A stretch of DNA of 64,000 nucleotides from Eutreptiella sp. 'Long Island Sound 2002' (GCA_964036045.1 OZ038378.1:25533935-25597934); one strand, 5' to 3'; positions 9,959-20,576 are shown, counted from the first letter of the stretch. Numbers and translations are program-made. The notes: generated by a model not told the origin, from the sequence alone.

Positions 9959-12900
9959 GTTCTGACCTCCAGCGGCTGCGTTAACATTGTGAACACAGCC
10001 TGTTTCGTCGATCCATTCATCTTGGAACGGATCATCCGCTAGATTCAGAGCATTTTCGACGTAATCTCGATCCGCATCAGACACCTGGTCTGCACCTGAG
10101 ACCTGATCCACACGATGGTTGCCTTTTCCACGTCCACGGCCACGGCCGCCGGATGATGGGCCACCACCGTCGCCACGCCCTCTGCCCTTACCAGAGAAGG
10201 GGGTTCCCGAAGGATTTCCCTTACCTTTACCCTGTGATCCTGGAGCATTTCCTTTACTTGTACCGGATTGAGGGGTTTGGCCTGGATTTCGATTTCCGCC
10301 TCCGGCGTTGACATTGGGACTTGTCTGGCCGTTTGGCTGTCCACCAGAGCCGGATGGAGTCCGATTCCCTTTGCCTTGGAACCCGCCAGGGCCTCCGGTA
10401 TTTTGGTTTCCACCGGAGGGGGTCGAATTACCCTTTCCCCCCTTGGCACCATGCACCTGTCTGTCATTCCTGTCTGAATTCTGCGAATTACTGACATTTT
10501 CACCAATCACCTTGTGATCGTAAGCAGACCATCGGTGATTAGCAGTAGAATGCGTCTTAGCTCGGTTCGTTGAACCTAAAAGAAGGCAGATGCTACAATG
10601 ATCCTGAACATTCAGGGTGTCATTCACCTTTTTGTTGCCCTTTTGGGCCCCATTTTGGGTGTTTTGCTGGGTATTCTTGTTTCCCCCAAGACCCTCATGG
10701 AAATTTTGATTGGCGGCGTCAGCGAGCCTCTCAACCTCTTCCCACAGTTCCTGCGGGGTAAACGAAAACACCCAGTTCCTGGCCTTCAGACGATTGCCGT
10801 GGAAACTTACTCCCCTATTGAGGACTTGGACAAACAAGTCCCGATCCTCGTGTTCATTAAACTTGATTTTCCACGTGTTTTCAGTGAATTTCACCTTGGT
10901 AAACGACGTGGGGGAGCACTTTTGAAGTGCCTCCCTGACGGTAAACCGGTTGGCCGAGGCGTCGAAGCCATCGATCTCCGCCCACCAGGTCTTGACCTTT
11001 TCTTCGGACTGTCGATTCCGAAGGGTGGCGGCGGTTTCTGAGGGGATCTTGTCAAAAATCAGATTTTTCAGCTCGGCACTGGAAAATTTTTCGCCTGAAT
11101 GTTCAGATTCTTCTACGAGATTCCAGAAGCGCTGTCTCTTGTCCTGCACTTCGTGCAAGATTAATCGAGAGAATGAGGGAAAATTCTTCAACATCTGGTG
11201 GTAATGGTCCTCAGGCAGCCGGGATCCACGTACCTCCAACTGTTCCCACACCTCATCAAAGGTAAGGGGGGAACTTGAATCTTCACGATCACTCCAGGTC
11301 CTGAGCCAAGTGTTGGCCGGCGCTCCCTCAAGGCAGTCCAGGAGGGCCATCAGGAACTGATCATCCTGGAGCTTTTGAGTCTTAACCCACAGTTTAAATT
11401 CCCGTTGGAACTGAGGCCAACGTCTGGGGTTCCCATTATACTTCGGTTGCTTGGCAACCTGACGAAGTCGCAATGATGTAGGATTAAGGAGTGAATCCAG
11501 CCCAACACCGGCCGTAATGGTAGACACCTTCGCGGCATCATTAGCCACACCAGCTCCGGCGAGGGTCTGGGCGAGCAACATCTGGGCAATTGCATTGGAA
11601 TCAACAGCAGGAAGGGTAGTACGGGAGGCAGCTCTTTTGGCATTCTGAACCTCAGTCCTAGCCTTCGCCGATCTACTCTGTGATCGAGAGATTGTAACCC
11701 TTTCCTTTAGCTTAGTCCTGCTGATCCGTGCATCGGTGGTCTTAGAGTCCACCGAAGGAGCAATCGAAAAAATTTCTGTCGCCTCCTCCGACGGTTCTGT
11801 TGTCTGATCCACCGATGATGCGCCCTCAGACCTCATGTGGGTCTTGAAAAGATCTTTAATTCCCAGCGTCTGAATGATGAGTTGCATTTGATCTTTGAGC
11901 AATTGGAGCTCAGTATCTCGCTGTAATCTGCAAGAGCAGTCGGCAGGACAGTACATACCGTGTCCTGAAGGGCCTGAGCAGGCTGTCGGACCGCTAATCT
12001 CAGTGGTTCGCAGCCAGGAGTCCACTTGTGGAGCTCCTTCAGTCCTAATTTCCAGGCTTGCCTGCCTAGCTGCCTCTAAAATTCCTTCCTCAACCGCGGC
12101 GGCTAGATCGTCGCGGATGGGAACAGAGGGATGAGGGGCGGAGGGCCCGGCAACAGGTGCCTTGGTCTTCTCCTTCGGGAAGGGGCTTGCCTCCCAGATC
12201 TGCAAGAAAATGGCAAAAGATTCATCTTCTTGAGAACACCACCACATCCTGGTATTAATTTCTTCTTGAAGGAGGAAAAAATATTCGAATAAAAAATCAG
12301 AGGCGATTCTTTCTTGACCTATCAGCTTAGACGTGGCTAATAGACACAGGGCCTCAAGCGCCTCAAGGTTACGGGCCACTTCCGAAGACAAATGGTTGTC
12401 CCATTGTGCCCATGAGGCTGGTCGATTATAGGTAGGTACCTCACCTGGACCACCCATCTCAATGTCGTCAATGTCGGCATCGATGGTCACAAAATGTGAA
12501 CATTGGTACGGAGTATTAGTACCTGCCAGGTCCGTAAGCTCCACCGGAGCGTTGCCATTAGCGTAAGTTGGGAGATTCCAGCTGCTTGATGGCCAATTTC
12601 GACTGGGATCTTGATTGTAATCTGGGCCTCCACAGCTGCTGATTTGTGTCCTTCTTGGGCAATTTGGGCTTGCGCAAGGCATTCCTCTCAAGGCCTCGTT
12701 CGCACAGCACCACGGCAGCGTAATCGTTACGTCTCCGGAGGTGGCGGAGTCTACGGGGCCGTACTGAGGGGCTAGCTGTGGTTGGGACACCAAAGGAACA
12801 ACATTCAGGTAGCCTCTGCTACCATGAAAGTGCTGCCCTGGGTCGTTGTGGGTGCCGGAGGGCTCGGGGCCGGCAAGACCAGTGGGGCAGGCACGCGAGG

Positions 12901-12988
12901 AGTCTTCCTGGATGTTGTTATTGGGGGTAGAACCAGAGACACGGACACCAACGGAGGCGAGAGCAGCGACAACAGAAGCAAGGTCCAT
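9953..12988 (-). CDS. gag: Chromo-1 gag polyprotein
   Basis: The protein is 1011 residues, long for Gag. The ATG at 12988 is inside the 5' LTR, so about 54 residues are LTR-encoded, and the primer-binding site itself is translated as GSRG. Residues around 500-680 match a retrotransposon capsid region (a PKYNGNPRRWPQFQREF stretch with following helices). Near residue 830 there is a variant zinc-binding motif CSIC-x11-H-x4-H in place of the usual C-x2-C-x4-H-x4-C knuckle. A Gly/Asn/Arg-rich low-complexity tail (GRGRGD, RGRGRGKG) precedes the stop and could bind RNA. The frame ends in TAG and continues in phase into pol. It probably forms the particle shell and packages element RNA. Confidence 0.9.
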   Translation of the reverse strand: MDLASVVAALASVGVRVSGSTPNNNIQEDSSRACPTGLAGPEPSGTHNDPGQHFHGSRGYLNVVPLVSQPQLAPQYGPVDSATSGDVTITLPWCCANEALRGMPCASPNCPRRTQISSCGGPDYNQDPSRNWPSSSWNLPTYANGNAPVELTDLAGTNTPYQCSHFVTIDADIDDIEMGGPGEVPTYNRPASWAQWDNHLSSEVARNLEALEALCLLATSKLIGQERIASDFLFEYFFLLQEEINTRMWWCSQEDESFAIFLQIWEASPFPKEKTKAPVAGPSAPHPSVPIRDDLAAAVEEGILEAARQASLEIRTEGAPQVDSWLRTTEISGPTACSGPSGHGMYCPADCSCRLQRDTELQLLKDQMQLIIQTLGIKDLFKTHMRSEGASSVDQTTEPSEEATEIFSIAPSVDSKTTDARISRTKLKERVTISRSQSRSAKARTEVQNAKRAASRTTLPAVDSNAIAQMLLAQTLAGAGVANDAAKVSTITAGVGLDSLLNPTSLRLRQVAKQPKYNGNPRRWPQFQREFKLWVKTQKLQDDQFLMALLDCLEGAPANTWLRTWSDREDSSSPLTFDEVWEQLEVRGSRLPEDHYHQMLKNFPSFSRLILHEVQDKRQRFWNLVEESEHSGEKFSSAELKNLIFDKIPSETAATLRNRQSEEKVKTWWAEIDGFDASANRFTVREALQKCSPTSFTKVKFTENTWKIKFNEHEDRDLFVQVLNRGVSFHGNRLKARNWVFSFTPQELWEEVERLADAANQNFHEGLGGNKNTQQNTQNGAQKGNKKVNDTLNVQDHCSICLLLGSTNRAKTHSTANHRWSAYDHKVIGENVSNSQNSDRNDRQVHGAKGGKGNSTPSGGNQNTGGPGGFQGKGNRTPSGSGGQPNGQTSPNVNAGGGNRNPGQTPQSGTSKGNAPGSQGKGKGNPSGTPFSGKGRGRGDGGGPSSGGRGRGRGKGNHRVDQVSGADQVSDADRDYVENALNLADDPFQDEWIDETGCVHNVNAAAGGQNA
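12813..12824 (-). other. Chromo-1 primer-binding site (tRNA-iMet type)
   Basis: On the minus strand the 12 bases TGGTAGCAGAGG follow the LTR terminus directly. They are complementary to the 3' end (CCUCUGCUACCA) of the eukaryotic initiator methionine tRNA. The site lies inside the open gag frame. Confidence 0.9.
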
Positions 12989-13356
12989 GCTGATTGTGGT
13001 CCGGCAGAAAATCCCAGTCTATGAAGAAAATTGAGGGGAATTATTCTAAATACATCTGAGTGTCCAAAACTGTCTGAAAGAATTTAAATAATCCATTTAT
13101 GTAAAATTGTCTGGCCGATCAGGCCCGCGAGCGCGCGTCAGCGGCAAATGGCGATTCCAGCTAAAATAGCGGAACGCGGCGGATTTACGGGAAATGGACC
13201 GCGGAATCAAATCCGGCATATCAGAAATATATAGGAAATATCCTGTGACTGAGCTGCGAGGCGGCAATTCCGTCGAAGCAAAGAAAATGACCAAAATGTA
13301 GCCAATCTGGGCAGAATGTCTGAAAATCTGAGCAGATGGCGCTAGCCGCACTTACA
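12825..13356 (-). repeat. Chromo-1 5' LTR with promoter and gag start
   Basis: This 532-bp LTR is followed on its upstream side by the CAGGG duplication (13357-13361). On the minus strand a TATATAT run lies at 13233-13227, about 240 nt before the gag ATG at 12988, and is a candidate TATA element. Gag codons 1-54 are in the LTR, so sequence change here is constrained both as LTR and as protein. Confidence 0.95.
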
Positions 13357-15107
13357 CAGGGACATCCTGGAAGGACTCCAGTTCACGCGGGGAGACGGGG
13401 CAGATGGGTGTACCGCCGTCCATCGCCGGCTCCCAGACGCATGGCCCCAGGTGTTCCGGCCCCCTGGTCACGAGCGTTTGGTGGGAGTGGAATGGCGCGT
13501 GTGGGCCACCAACAGCCCGTGCCCGCCGGTAGTGGTCCTGCCCAGGAGAACCAGCCACCCCAGCTGGGAGACAGTGGCGGTCTTGTGGGGATGGGTGGCG
13601 GTTCGTGGGACTGGTGGCCAGGTCTTCACTGCCCCACGGGGCACGGTGATCGAGACCGACGGGGGGACGGCGTTGCAGCTCGCAGCAGAGCCCCTGACAA
13701 CGCATGTGGTGGTGGCTGTCGTCCAATGGGGAGCCGACAGGCCACAGCCCTGGCGCGATCCGGTCGCTGGAGCTGTCTGGCGCGACCTGCCGGTCCTTAG
13801 GGCTGCCGTCTGGCCAGGAGGAGCAGGGCGGCATCTGCCGGGCGCACTCCCCTTGCTGCGGGACTGCAGAAACGCCTCTCCCCCGCCAGCTGAGTTGCGG
13901 GGCGCCCTGGAGCACCTGTACTCCAAGCCCAGGCACAACTTCCTGGTGGCCGTGGACCATGGGGTGGAGCTCAGCGACGACGTGGTCGCGCTGGCAGCCG
14001 ACGTGGTGCAGTGCCTGGCCCCCCACGCCATGATGCTCCCGTGAGAGGGGTGGGAGGGCCAGCGGCACGACCAAACCCCGGCTGCCCTCTTCATTGCGAG
14101 GTACGTGGAGCTGGGGGGCTCAGAGGCGGTGTACCTCGACCCGTCGGAGACGCCGAGCATGCGGCACTGGACGTCTCACCACCTCCTGGCCCCTGACACG
14201 CAGTTGACAGTGGACTCGCTAGGCCAGCCTGCGGTGTCTGGAGCCCAGCCCCAGTGGCCACACACATGGGACATGGCAGTCCAGACGATGCGCATGGCGC
14301 CCAGGGGTCAAAGGGCGGGGTGGCCGGGCGCGGAGCATCTGCTGGCGACAGCCAGGGCGGCACAGGTGCAGCAGCCAGCCGGCAACAGCAAGGACTGTGG
14401 CGTGTGCGCCCTCATGTCCAGCGTCGGCACCCTTCTTCGGGTGCCAAGACCGGGCAACCTCCTGTCCGCGCTGGACAGGTGGTGGGTGGCGGCGGTGGTC
14501 CTCAACAGGGACATGGGGCCAATCGCGCATCTGCCGTCCCTGGGGGAGCTGCCTGCAGCGGTGTTGGATGCCCTGTCGGCGCCCCGCACACCCTTTGGAC
14601 GTGGCGGACGTCCAGCACAGCGTGGGGTTGCCCGGGGCGCGCATGCAACATGCCCTGCTGTGTATGGCGGCGGCAGCGGACAGGGGGATGTCCATGCTGG
14701 TGACGGTGTCCATGCAGCACGTGCAGGACGCGATGCAGCAGCAGCGGATGCATGCCCCCCAGCCGTTGGAAGAAAGCGCCAAGCGGTGGCTGCGGGTGGA
14801 GAGCGTGCCTCGCACCCATACGGTGGGCGTGGCGGATATGGGGCGGCTGGTGGTGTTGGAAGGGGCGGAGTATTGGGCCTGTGTTCGGGTGGAAACAGGG
14901 GGACTGGAGTGGGTTGTCGTCACCGCGTGCCGCCTCAGGAGGCTGCAGCCCAGGGGCCCAGCCTGCTACAGGGTGTTCCGGGAGTGCCTCAGGGACCTGG
15001 GGCCGTTGCGCAGGGTACACAGGTGCACGGCCGAGGACATCCCGCCGGCGCCGGCAGTCTTCGTGGAGGCCACGCGACCGCCGGCGATCCAGGGGCAGGA
15101 GGTCTGA
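13357..15107 (+). pseudogene. LINE ORF with Ulp1-type (C48-like) cysteine protease domain
   Basis: Frame 2 resumes after Chromo-1 and is open to a TGA at 14042-14044, then continues in the same frame to about 14590. A slip moves the reading to frame 3, which ends at 15107. The part after the TGA has all four hallmarks of a Ulp1/SENP-type protease: MRHW with His (14165), VDSL with Asp (14213), a Gln pair (14369-14374) and NSKDCG with the catalytic Cys (14396). The His-to-Asp spacing of 16 is close to that of Ulp1; Gln-to-Cys is 8, slightly longer than usual. This family cleaves ubiquitin-like modifiers, and some members process polyproteins. In a LINE the likely roles are ORF processing or removal of modifier tags, but that is inference. 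The residues before 14042 are not recognised. Confidence 0.7.
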
Positions 15108-16391
15108 CCCATAGCCCCGAGCAACATTTGGCAGGCTGAGCATGCAGCTGTCATGTGCAGGGCGCTGCAGGGTCACGCAGCGGCCCTCCCCAGTGCCCCG
15201 CTAGCGCAGTCCTCCAGCAACAGGCCGGCAGCCTCGCTGGCACTGCTGCATAGCGTGTCGCGGGCGTGGTGCTGGGTTGTGGCGGCATTGGAGCCCCACT
15301 CCTCGGCACTGCGCCTGTACGATCCCGGAGAGGGCAAGGTGCTCACGGTCCGCCCCGCCGACCTGGAGGCCCTGCACCTTAGTGCACTGAGTGGCGACGG
15401 GGGTGAGGCGCTGTACCTCCAAGGGACCGTGACAGGCGCGGCCGCGACACGCTTCCGCCGGCAGAGCGGAGGAGATGCCCCCCGCCTGGTCATGGCGGAG
15501 AACATGGGGCAGTGGCTCCAGGCGTTCTCCACGTCCAGGTGGAAGGTCGAGGGCGACCGGGGAAGATTCGCCGACGCGTGGCGCCGCTGGGTGGAGGAGC
15601 AGTTTCCCGTGGGGGGAATGCTGCACCTGCCGGAGCCACCCAGCGTGCCACCGGTACGGCCTGCGGCATCCCCGGCCGCGGCGGCGAGGCCGGCCCCGAA
15701 AGCAGCGCCCAAGCCGCCGCCCAAGAGGAGACCCCCGCCTCAGTATGGCGCCTATGCCAACATTCGGTACGTGCTGCAGCACTTCGGCGGTGACTTGGCC
15801 ACGGAGCAGCGTGGGTCCAAGACAATGAACGTCTGCCCCTGGTCTCGGCTGGATGGGGCTGGTCACTGCACATGGAGAGCTGGCAAGCACTGCCGGCCCA
15901 CCCACCTCCAACCCAAGGACCTGCTGGACCACATCCAGCGCGACCATGCGGCTGATCCGGCGCAACGGGACCAGGCGCTGGCCATGCTGGCTGGCGTTAT
16001 GCCGGGGGGCCACGAGGGGCCTTTCGCGTTGGCCCAGGCGAGGTCCAGAGCGCTCATGCTGCCCACGGGTGCCCGCCCTGCGGCGGAGCGCGGAGCGTCG
16101 CCGTCGGCGGCGCGATCTGGAGCGATTGGGTCTGCAGCAAGGCGTGGAGCGGTGACTTCTACGGGGAGTACGGCGGCAAGTACATCCGGCGGACAGGCAG
16201 AGGGGAAGCCTCCCGCATCTGCCGGGTCTCAGCAGACAAGGGCCCTCTCGGGTGGGAACCCACGAGGACAGGGGCCACCTCGTCAGCCACCCGCGCCGGG
16301 TGCGGGTGGTCCCCCTGGACCTGCTGATGGCCCCCCTCCGTCCAGTGATCCGGATCCGGCGGGGGGCCCCGGTCCACACGTGCAGCCATGA
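15108..16391 (+). pseudogene. LINE gag-like region with Cys/His-rich motif
   Basis: Frame 3 continues from the previous segment past the TGA at 15105; a clean ORF begins at ATG 15153 and ends at TGA 16389-16391. It opens with an unrecognised Ala/Leu-rich domain, then has a Pro/Ala/Lys-rich linker (about 15650-15740). A Cys/His-rich motif follows at about 15832-15950 (CPW, GHC, KHC, then HIQRDH), which could bind zinc. The tail is Arg/Ala/Pro-rich. This is what a nucleic-acid-binding ORF1 product looks like, but no family can be named. The same frame continues after 16391 directly into the endonuclease, so the TGA may be either the real ORF1/ORF2 border or a mutation. Confidence 0.55.
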
Positions 16392-17935
16392 AGGGGCCCC
16401 GCCTCCGACACCCGAGCGGCGGTGTCCTGGAACGTCCAGGGCTCGATGCGGGGGGACGGCGTACCAGTGGCCCCAGGTATGCTTGACCGTGAGGCGGTGG
16501 CGGCGGGCGTCATGAAGGCCGAGGTTGCCATCCTGGGCCTCTTCCAGGAGACCGGCCTGCAGGACCCTCAGGGTGTGGTGCACTTGGAGAATCAGTGGCG
16601 TCACCACGGGTATCATGCGTACCCAGGGGTGGATGCCCAGGCAGCGTCGGTGGCGGGGCTGCGCGGCGGGCTCTTGATTGCCCTTCGGGCGGACTCTTCG
16701 CCGCGGAGGAAGTTCGAGACGTCGTGAACATCGTCCCGGGCAAGGCCATGGCCCTCGATGTGGTGACCGCAGGTGGCACCGTCACGGTCATCAACGTCCA
16801 CGGCCCGGGCAGCGGCGGCGACTCCTGGGCGTCTAAGGCATCCTTCTGGGCTGACGTGGCCATGTACGCGGCGGCCAAGAGCGCGGGTGGCACCAGGGCC
16901 GTGCTCCTCGGAGGGGACTTCAACGTGTGGCTGGAGTCCCCGTGGCACCCCACCACGAGGAGGTTCCAAGCCCTGTGGGGACAGTGTGGTTTCCGCAGGG
17001 CAGGCCCAGAACGGGAGGAGGACGGGAGGCCCACGAGGGCAGGGCACCGAGTGGACTCCTTCCGTCTGAACTCGCCTCTGGTCCCTTGGGCGGCGCGTGA
17101 GCGCCCACACTTGGCGCCGGGGCGGTCTCCAGCGTCGCTGGGGTCGGATCATGGCCCTGTGGTCCTGGACCTCCCGCTGGCGGTGGCCGGCAAAGAGAGG
17201 GTCACCAGGAAGGCCTACTCGCAGGCCCAAGGCAGGCTGCATGCCATATGCCCGGACTCCCCGGGGGTTCGTGAGGCGGCGGCGGCAGTACTGCAGAAGG
17301 CCTGTGGGGATCGGCGGCTGCAGGCGTGGCTCTCGTCGGACCAGGACACTGCCACCATGGGCACGTTGGAGGTGCAAGCGGTCCTTGACCTGCTCTACGC
17401 CTTCCGTGATGACGTGTCCAGGGTCACCGGAGTGAACATGCCATCGGGCGTGGACCCGCAGTACCCGTATGGGCAGGCAGAGACGGAGGCGTCTCTGGCC
17501 CAGGTCCTCTCGGATCAGCAGGCCCTGGCCTTGCGCGCCCATGAGCTGTGGCAACAGGACGCGGCGGTGGCCGGACTCCACTCCCAGGAAGCGACTGCCT
17601 TGCTACAGCACCTCCAGCGGGTGGAACCCGACCTATCCCCCGCTTCGGTGGAGGACCTACGTGCCGCGTTGGACCAACAGCTCCACCAGCTAGAGACACG
17701 CGTGGAGGAGCTGCGGGGTGTCCTCAGGGGCAACAGGTGCCGGTCCATCAAGGACTATTGGCGGGGCAGGGTGCCGGATCTGCAGCTCTGATGGACGGCG
17801 ATACGGGGGGCCATCAACGTGGTGAACTATGCCCCGTCGGGCCTGTGGTCCGTACGTGTCTGCGAGTCGGGGAAGGTGTTCTCTGAGGCCTCGGACGTCA
17901 TTGGCGAGGTCCAGAGGTATTGGGAGGCACTGTAG
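16392..17935 (+). pseudogene. LINE APE-type endonuclease domain (frameshifted)
   Basis: The N-terminal strand SWNVQGS and a LGLFQET segment (metal-binding Glu) are in frame 3. Near 16690 the reading moves to frame 2, which holds LLGGDFNVW (about 16903-16929) and GSDHGPVVL (about 17143-17167). These are the signature motifs of the exonuclease-endonuclease-phosphatase fold that nicks target DNA in LINE retrotransposition. A long helical linker with Gln/Leu-rich runs follows (17250-17780). TGA at 17789-17791 and TAG at 17933-17935 interrupt the same frame before the reverse transcriptase. The domain would give the element fairly loose target specificity if intact. Confidence 0.85.
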
Positions 17936-18262
17936 GTCAAGCGGCCAGTGAACCTGCCGGCCTTCGAGCGGCTGGTCCGGGCCCACATTCCCAGGGGGGT
18001 GCCTGAGGAATGGAGGTCGGTACAGGACTACACCCTGCAGGACCTTAAAGACGCCGTGAGGCAGGCCGTGGTGGACGACAAAGCTCCGGGGTCCAACCGG
18101 GTCACGGCTGCCCTCATAGCGGAGCTGCCTGAACCGGTGCAGGGGCTCCTGGTGCACGCATACAGTGCTATCCTGCGGGCTGCGGACGTCCCGGAGTCCT
18201 GGCACGAGGCCATTATCTGGCTGATGCCCAAGGGCACAGCCACGGGCAACCTGGACGCGTAC
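17936..18262 (+). pseudogene. LINE reverse transcriptase, N-terminal fragment
   Basis: Frame 2 encodes a typical RT start, with KAPGSNRVTAALIAELP and then PESWHEAIIWLMPKG, as in LINE RT motifs 1-2a. It runs to GNLDAY at the GTAC duplication, where the 18263-41509 composite was inserted. The next expected residues (RPI) are found at 41514. This is therefore an interrupted gene and not a 5'-truncated copy. Confidence 0.85.
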
Positions 18263-18892
18263 TGAAGCCCGTCCGGTGTACGATGAATCGTCTTCGCCAT
18301 CCAGGCCCCACAGTTATAAAAGCAATGTCAGGATTATTCTATTATTTTAGCGCGAGTCGCAGGAGATCAGCGCGCGCCGCAGAAGCAAGGCGCCTGGGCA
18401 TTGATTACGTGTTAACAACTGTAGATTAGATTCTGATTTTGCATGTTTTTAGAGTTCTGGTTATCGAGTATAGTATAAATTTTTATTGCGGTCTCATCTG
18501 CTTTGCCTTAGGAATGTGACGGCAGGACTGCAGACCCGGCAAGGGTCCATGAACTTTTCGTCGCTGTGGACGGCAGCAAGAACATGTTACAACAGCGAGC
18601 AACAATGGAGTTCGATGTTGGGATGTTGATTGCGTCCACTATGGTCTGGGTATCATGCTACGCTGCAAGGAGGGTATCAAATTTTGGATTTTGAGATCAC
18701 GGTTTTGTTTGCAAAAATCCTCGTGAGAAACATGGAGCCAAGGAACCAGAATCAAGGAATGAAAGCTTGAATCCAGGATCCGTAGTCAAAAACCAAGGAA
18801 ACCGGAAGGTAGAGTAGGGCAAGCTCCAAAGAGTGAGTGGCCAAAACTACCACGTTGACCCCAAGGCAGCGTGAGAACCCAATCCTGCTACA
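18263..18892 (+). repeat. TRIM-A LTR, copy 1
   Basis: This 630-bp LTR begins TGAAGCCCGTCC and ends CTGCTACA. It is preceded by the GTAC duplication inside the LINE reverse transcriptase. It carries a TATA box at 18474-18480. Confidence 0.9.
18474..18480 (+). promoter_or_regulatory. Putative TATA box, TRIM-A LTR 1
   Basis: TATAAAT within AGTATAAATTTTT is conserved at the same place in all three TRIM-A LTRs (also 20075-20080 and 21677-21682), consistent with an LTR core promoter. Confidence 0.5.
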
Positions 18893-18974
18893 GAAAAGTT
18901 CATGCCGGCTGTGTCAAGCATGCAGCCCACCTTGCCGCATAAGAGCGTGACGACATGGTGCTGGAAATCGAGCG

Positions 18975-19643
18975 GTGAGCACCATGGTTAATGGAAGCGC
19001 CGTGAAAGAGGAACGGCAATCGTGCCGTCTCTTTGTGTGTGGGGAATGCAGTCCTTCCTTTGTGCTCACAGGCACGATGAGTCTCAGCGGCAGCGACGTT
19101 GGCACAATAACAAGCGCCAGTGCAGGGACGCCAAGTGCAAGCGTGTCCAGCACCGCCAACGGCAGCATCCCATCCTACCTATATGACCTGGACGACGAGG
19201 AGGCAGCCAAGCTGTTCGGTGCGTGCACCCCGCAGGTCACGGATGAGGAAGGAAGTGTGGAGTCGGCTGAGCAAGGCAACAGGGCCAGAGCCAGCATCCC
19301 GTTCTGCCCGTCCGACCTGGATGACGAAGAAGCGGCCGAACTATTCGGGGCCTACACGCCGCGGGGTATTGATGGGGAGGGACTTTGCGAATGTGGTGGA
19401 CCGAGGAGGGCGCCAGCAACGCCGCCGAGGCAGTACTGGGACGCTGAATTTTTGCGGGAGTTCTCTGAGGCGAGCACAAGTTCGAGCGACAACAGTTGGT
19501 GCTATGAGAGAGCAGAGCGAGGCTTGTCGAGCGCTGGAGCACCGAGGAGACCCATTTTCATGGGTGAAGAGCCGTTGATATCGCGCTTGGAGCGATTGAA
19601 GCTGAGATGCTGGTACCTCATGGAGACCAGCGATTCGGATTAA
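18975..19643 (+). CDS. TRIM-A acidic DLDD/ELF-motif protein, copy 1
   Basis: The protein is 222 residues with a downstream ATG at 19077 (residue 35, MSLSGSD) that may be the real start, since TRIM-B's ORF begins with a similar MSDD. It has two repeats of one motif: DLDDEEAAKLFG (71-82) and DLDDEEAAELFG (114-125), each followed by T-P. A Ser-rich acidic stretch follows, then a basic helix (RLERLKLRCWYL) near the C-terminus. It has no gag, protease or RT signature and I recognise no family. Short acidic motifs with bulky hydrophobic residues often act as binding or activation segments, but that is speculative. Copy 2 (20577-21245) keeps the frame intact with few changes. Confidence 0.6.
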   Translation: MSTMVNGSAVKEERQSCRLFVCGECSPSFVLTGTMSLSGSDVGTITSASAGTPSASVSSTANGSIPSYLYDLDDEEAAKLFGACTPQVTDEEGSVESAEQGNRARASIPFCPSDLDDEEAAELFGAYTPRGIDGEGLCECGGPRRAPATPPRQYWDAEFLREFSEASTSSSDNSWCYERAERGLSSAGAPRRPIFMGEEPLISRLERLKLRCWYLMETSDSD

Positions 19644-19863
19644 TTTTGATTGCCAGCTTTGCATTATTTTATTATTGTTGTGACAACGTGGCACTGTAAG
19701 CATGCCACGCTCTCGTTTGTACAGCCTTCCACGCCAGGCATGCACTGCCAAGTGTCGGGAGGGAAAGGAGGGTGTGATATGTGAGTGGGGCAGTGGGGCA
19801 GAGTGTGGTGCATATGGTCTGTCGCAGCGATCTCACTTTGTGAGATCCCTTCTGAGGGGGAGG

Positions 19864-20494
19864 TGAAGCCGGTCCGGTGTACGATGAATCGTCCTCGCCA
19901 TCCAGGCCCCACAGTTATAAAAGCAATGTCAGAATTATTTTATAATTTTAGCGCGAGTCGCAGGAGATCAGCGCGCGCCGCAGAAGCAAGGCGCCTGGGC
20001 ATTGATTACGTGTTAAGAACTGTAGATTAGATTCTTATTTTGCATGTTTTTAGAGTTCTGGTTATCGAGTATAGTATAAATTTTTATTGCGGTCACATCT
20101 GCTTTGCCTTAGGAATGTGACGGCAGGACTGCAGAGCCGGCAACGGTCCATGAACTTTTTCGTCGCTGTGAACGGCAGCAAGAACATGTTACAACAGCGA
20201 GCAACAATCGAGTTCGATGTTCGGATGTTGATTGTGTCCACTATGGTCTGGGTATCATGCTACGCTGCAAGGAGGGTATCAAATTTTGGATTTTGAGATC
20301 ACGGTTTTGTTTGCAAAAATCCTCGTGAGAAACATGGAGCCAAGGAACCAGAATGCAGGAATGAAAGCTGGAATCCAGGATCCGTAGTCAAAAACCAAGG
20401 AGACCGGAAGGTAGAGTAGGGCAAGCCCCAAAGAGTGAGTGGCCAAAACTACCACGTGGACCCAAAGGCAGCGTGAGAACCCAATCCTGCTACA
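19864..20494 (+). repeat. TRIM-A LTR, copy 2
   Basis: This is the middle 631-bp LTR, shared by the two tandem units. The purine tract ending at 19863 lies directly before it. TATA box at 20075-20080. Confidence 0.9.
20075..20080 (+). promoter_or_regulatory. Putative TATA box, TRIM-A LTR 2
   Basis: TATAAA at the position equivalent to 18474-18479 in LTR 1. Confidence 0.5.
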
Positions 20495-20576
20495 GAAAAG
20501 TTCATGCCGGCTGTGTCAAGCATGCAGCCCACCTTGCCGCATAGGAGCGTGACGACATGGTGCTGGAAATCGAGCG

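Larger units (their letters stand above)
2592..13356 (-). mobile_element. Chromo-1: structurally complete Ty3/gypsy chromovirus
   Basis: The element is 10,765 bp. It has two 532-bp LTRs (2592-3123 and 12825-13356) that differ at only three positions by eye. It is flanked by a 5-bp CAGGG duplication (2587-2591 and 13357-13361). On the minus strand the LTR reads TGTAAG...CTTTCA, with TG/CA ends. A tRNA-iMet-type primer site lies next to the 5' LTR and a GGAGGGGGAG purine tract next to the 3' LTR. Order is gag, protease, Dam-like domain, RT, RNase H, integrase, chromodomain. The near-identical LTRs indicate a recent insertion. One frameshift in pol (near 7490) and a protease with DNG in place of DT/SG suggest this copy is not fully autonomous now. 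Confidence 0.95.

Noticed and set aside
15201-16616. 471-codon minus-strand ORF
   Set aside because: Antisense shadow of the LINE Cys/His-rich region and endonuclease; Arg/Pro-rich composition typical of such shadows.
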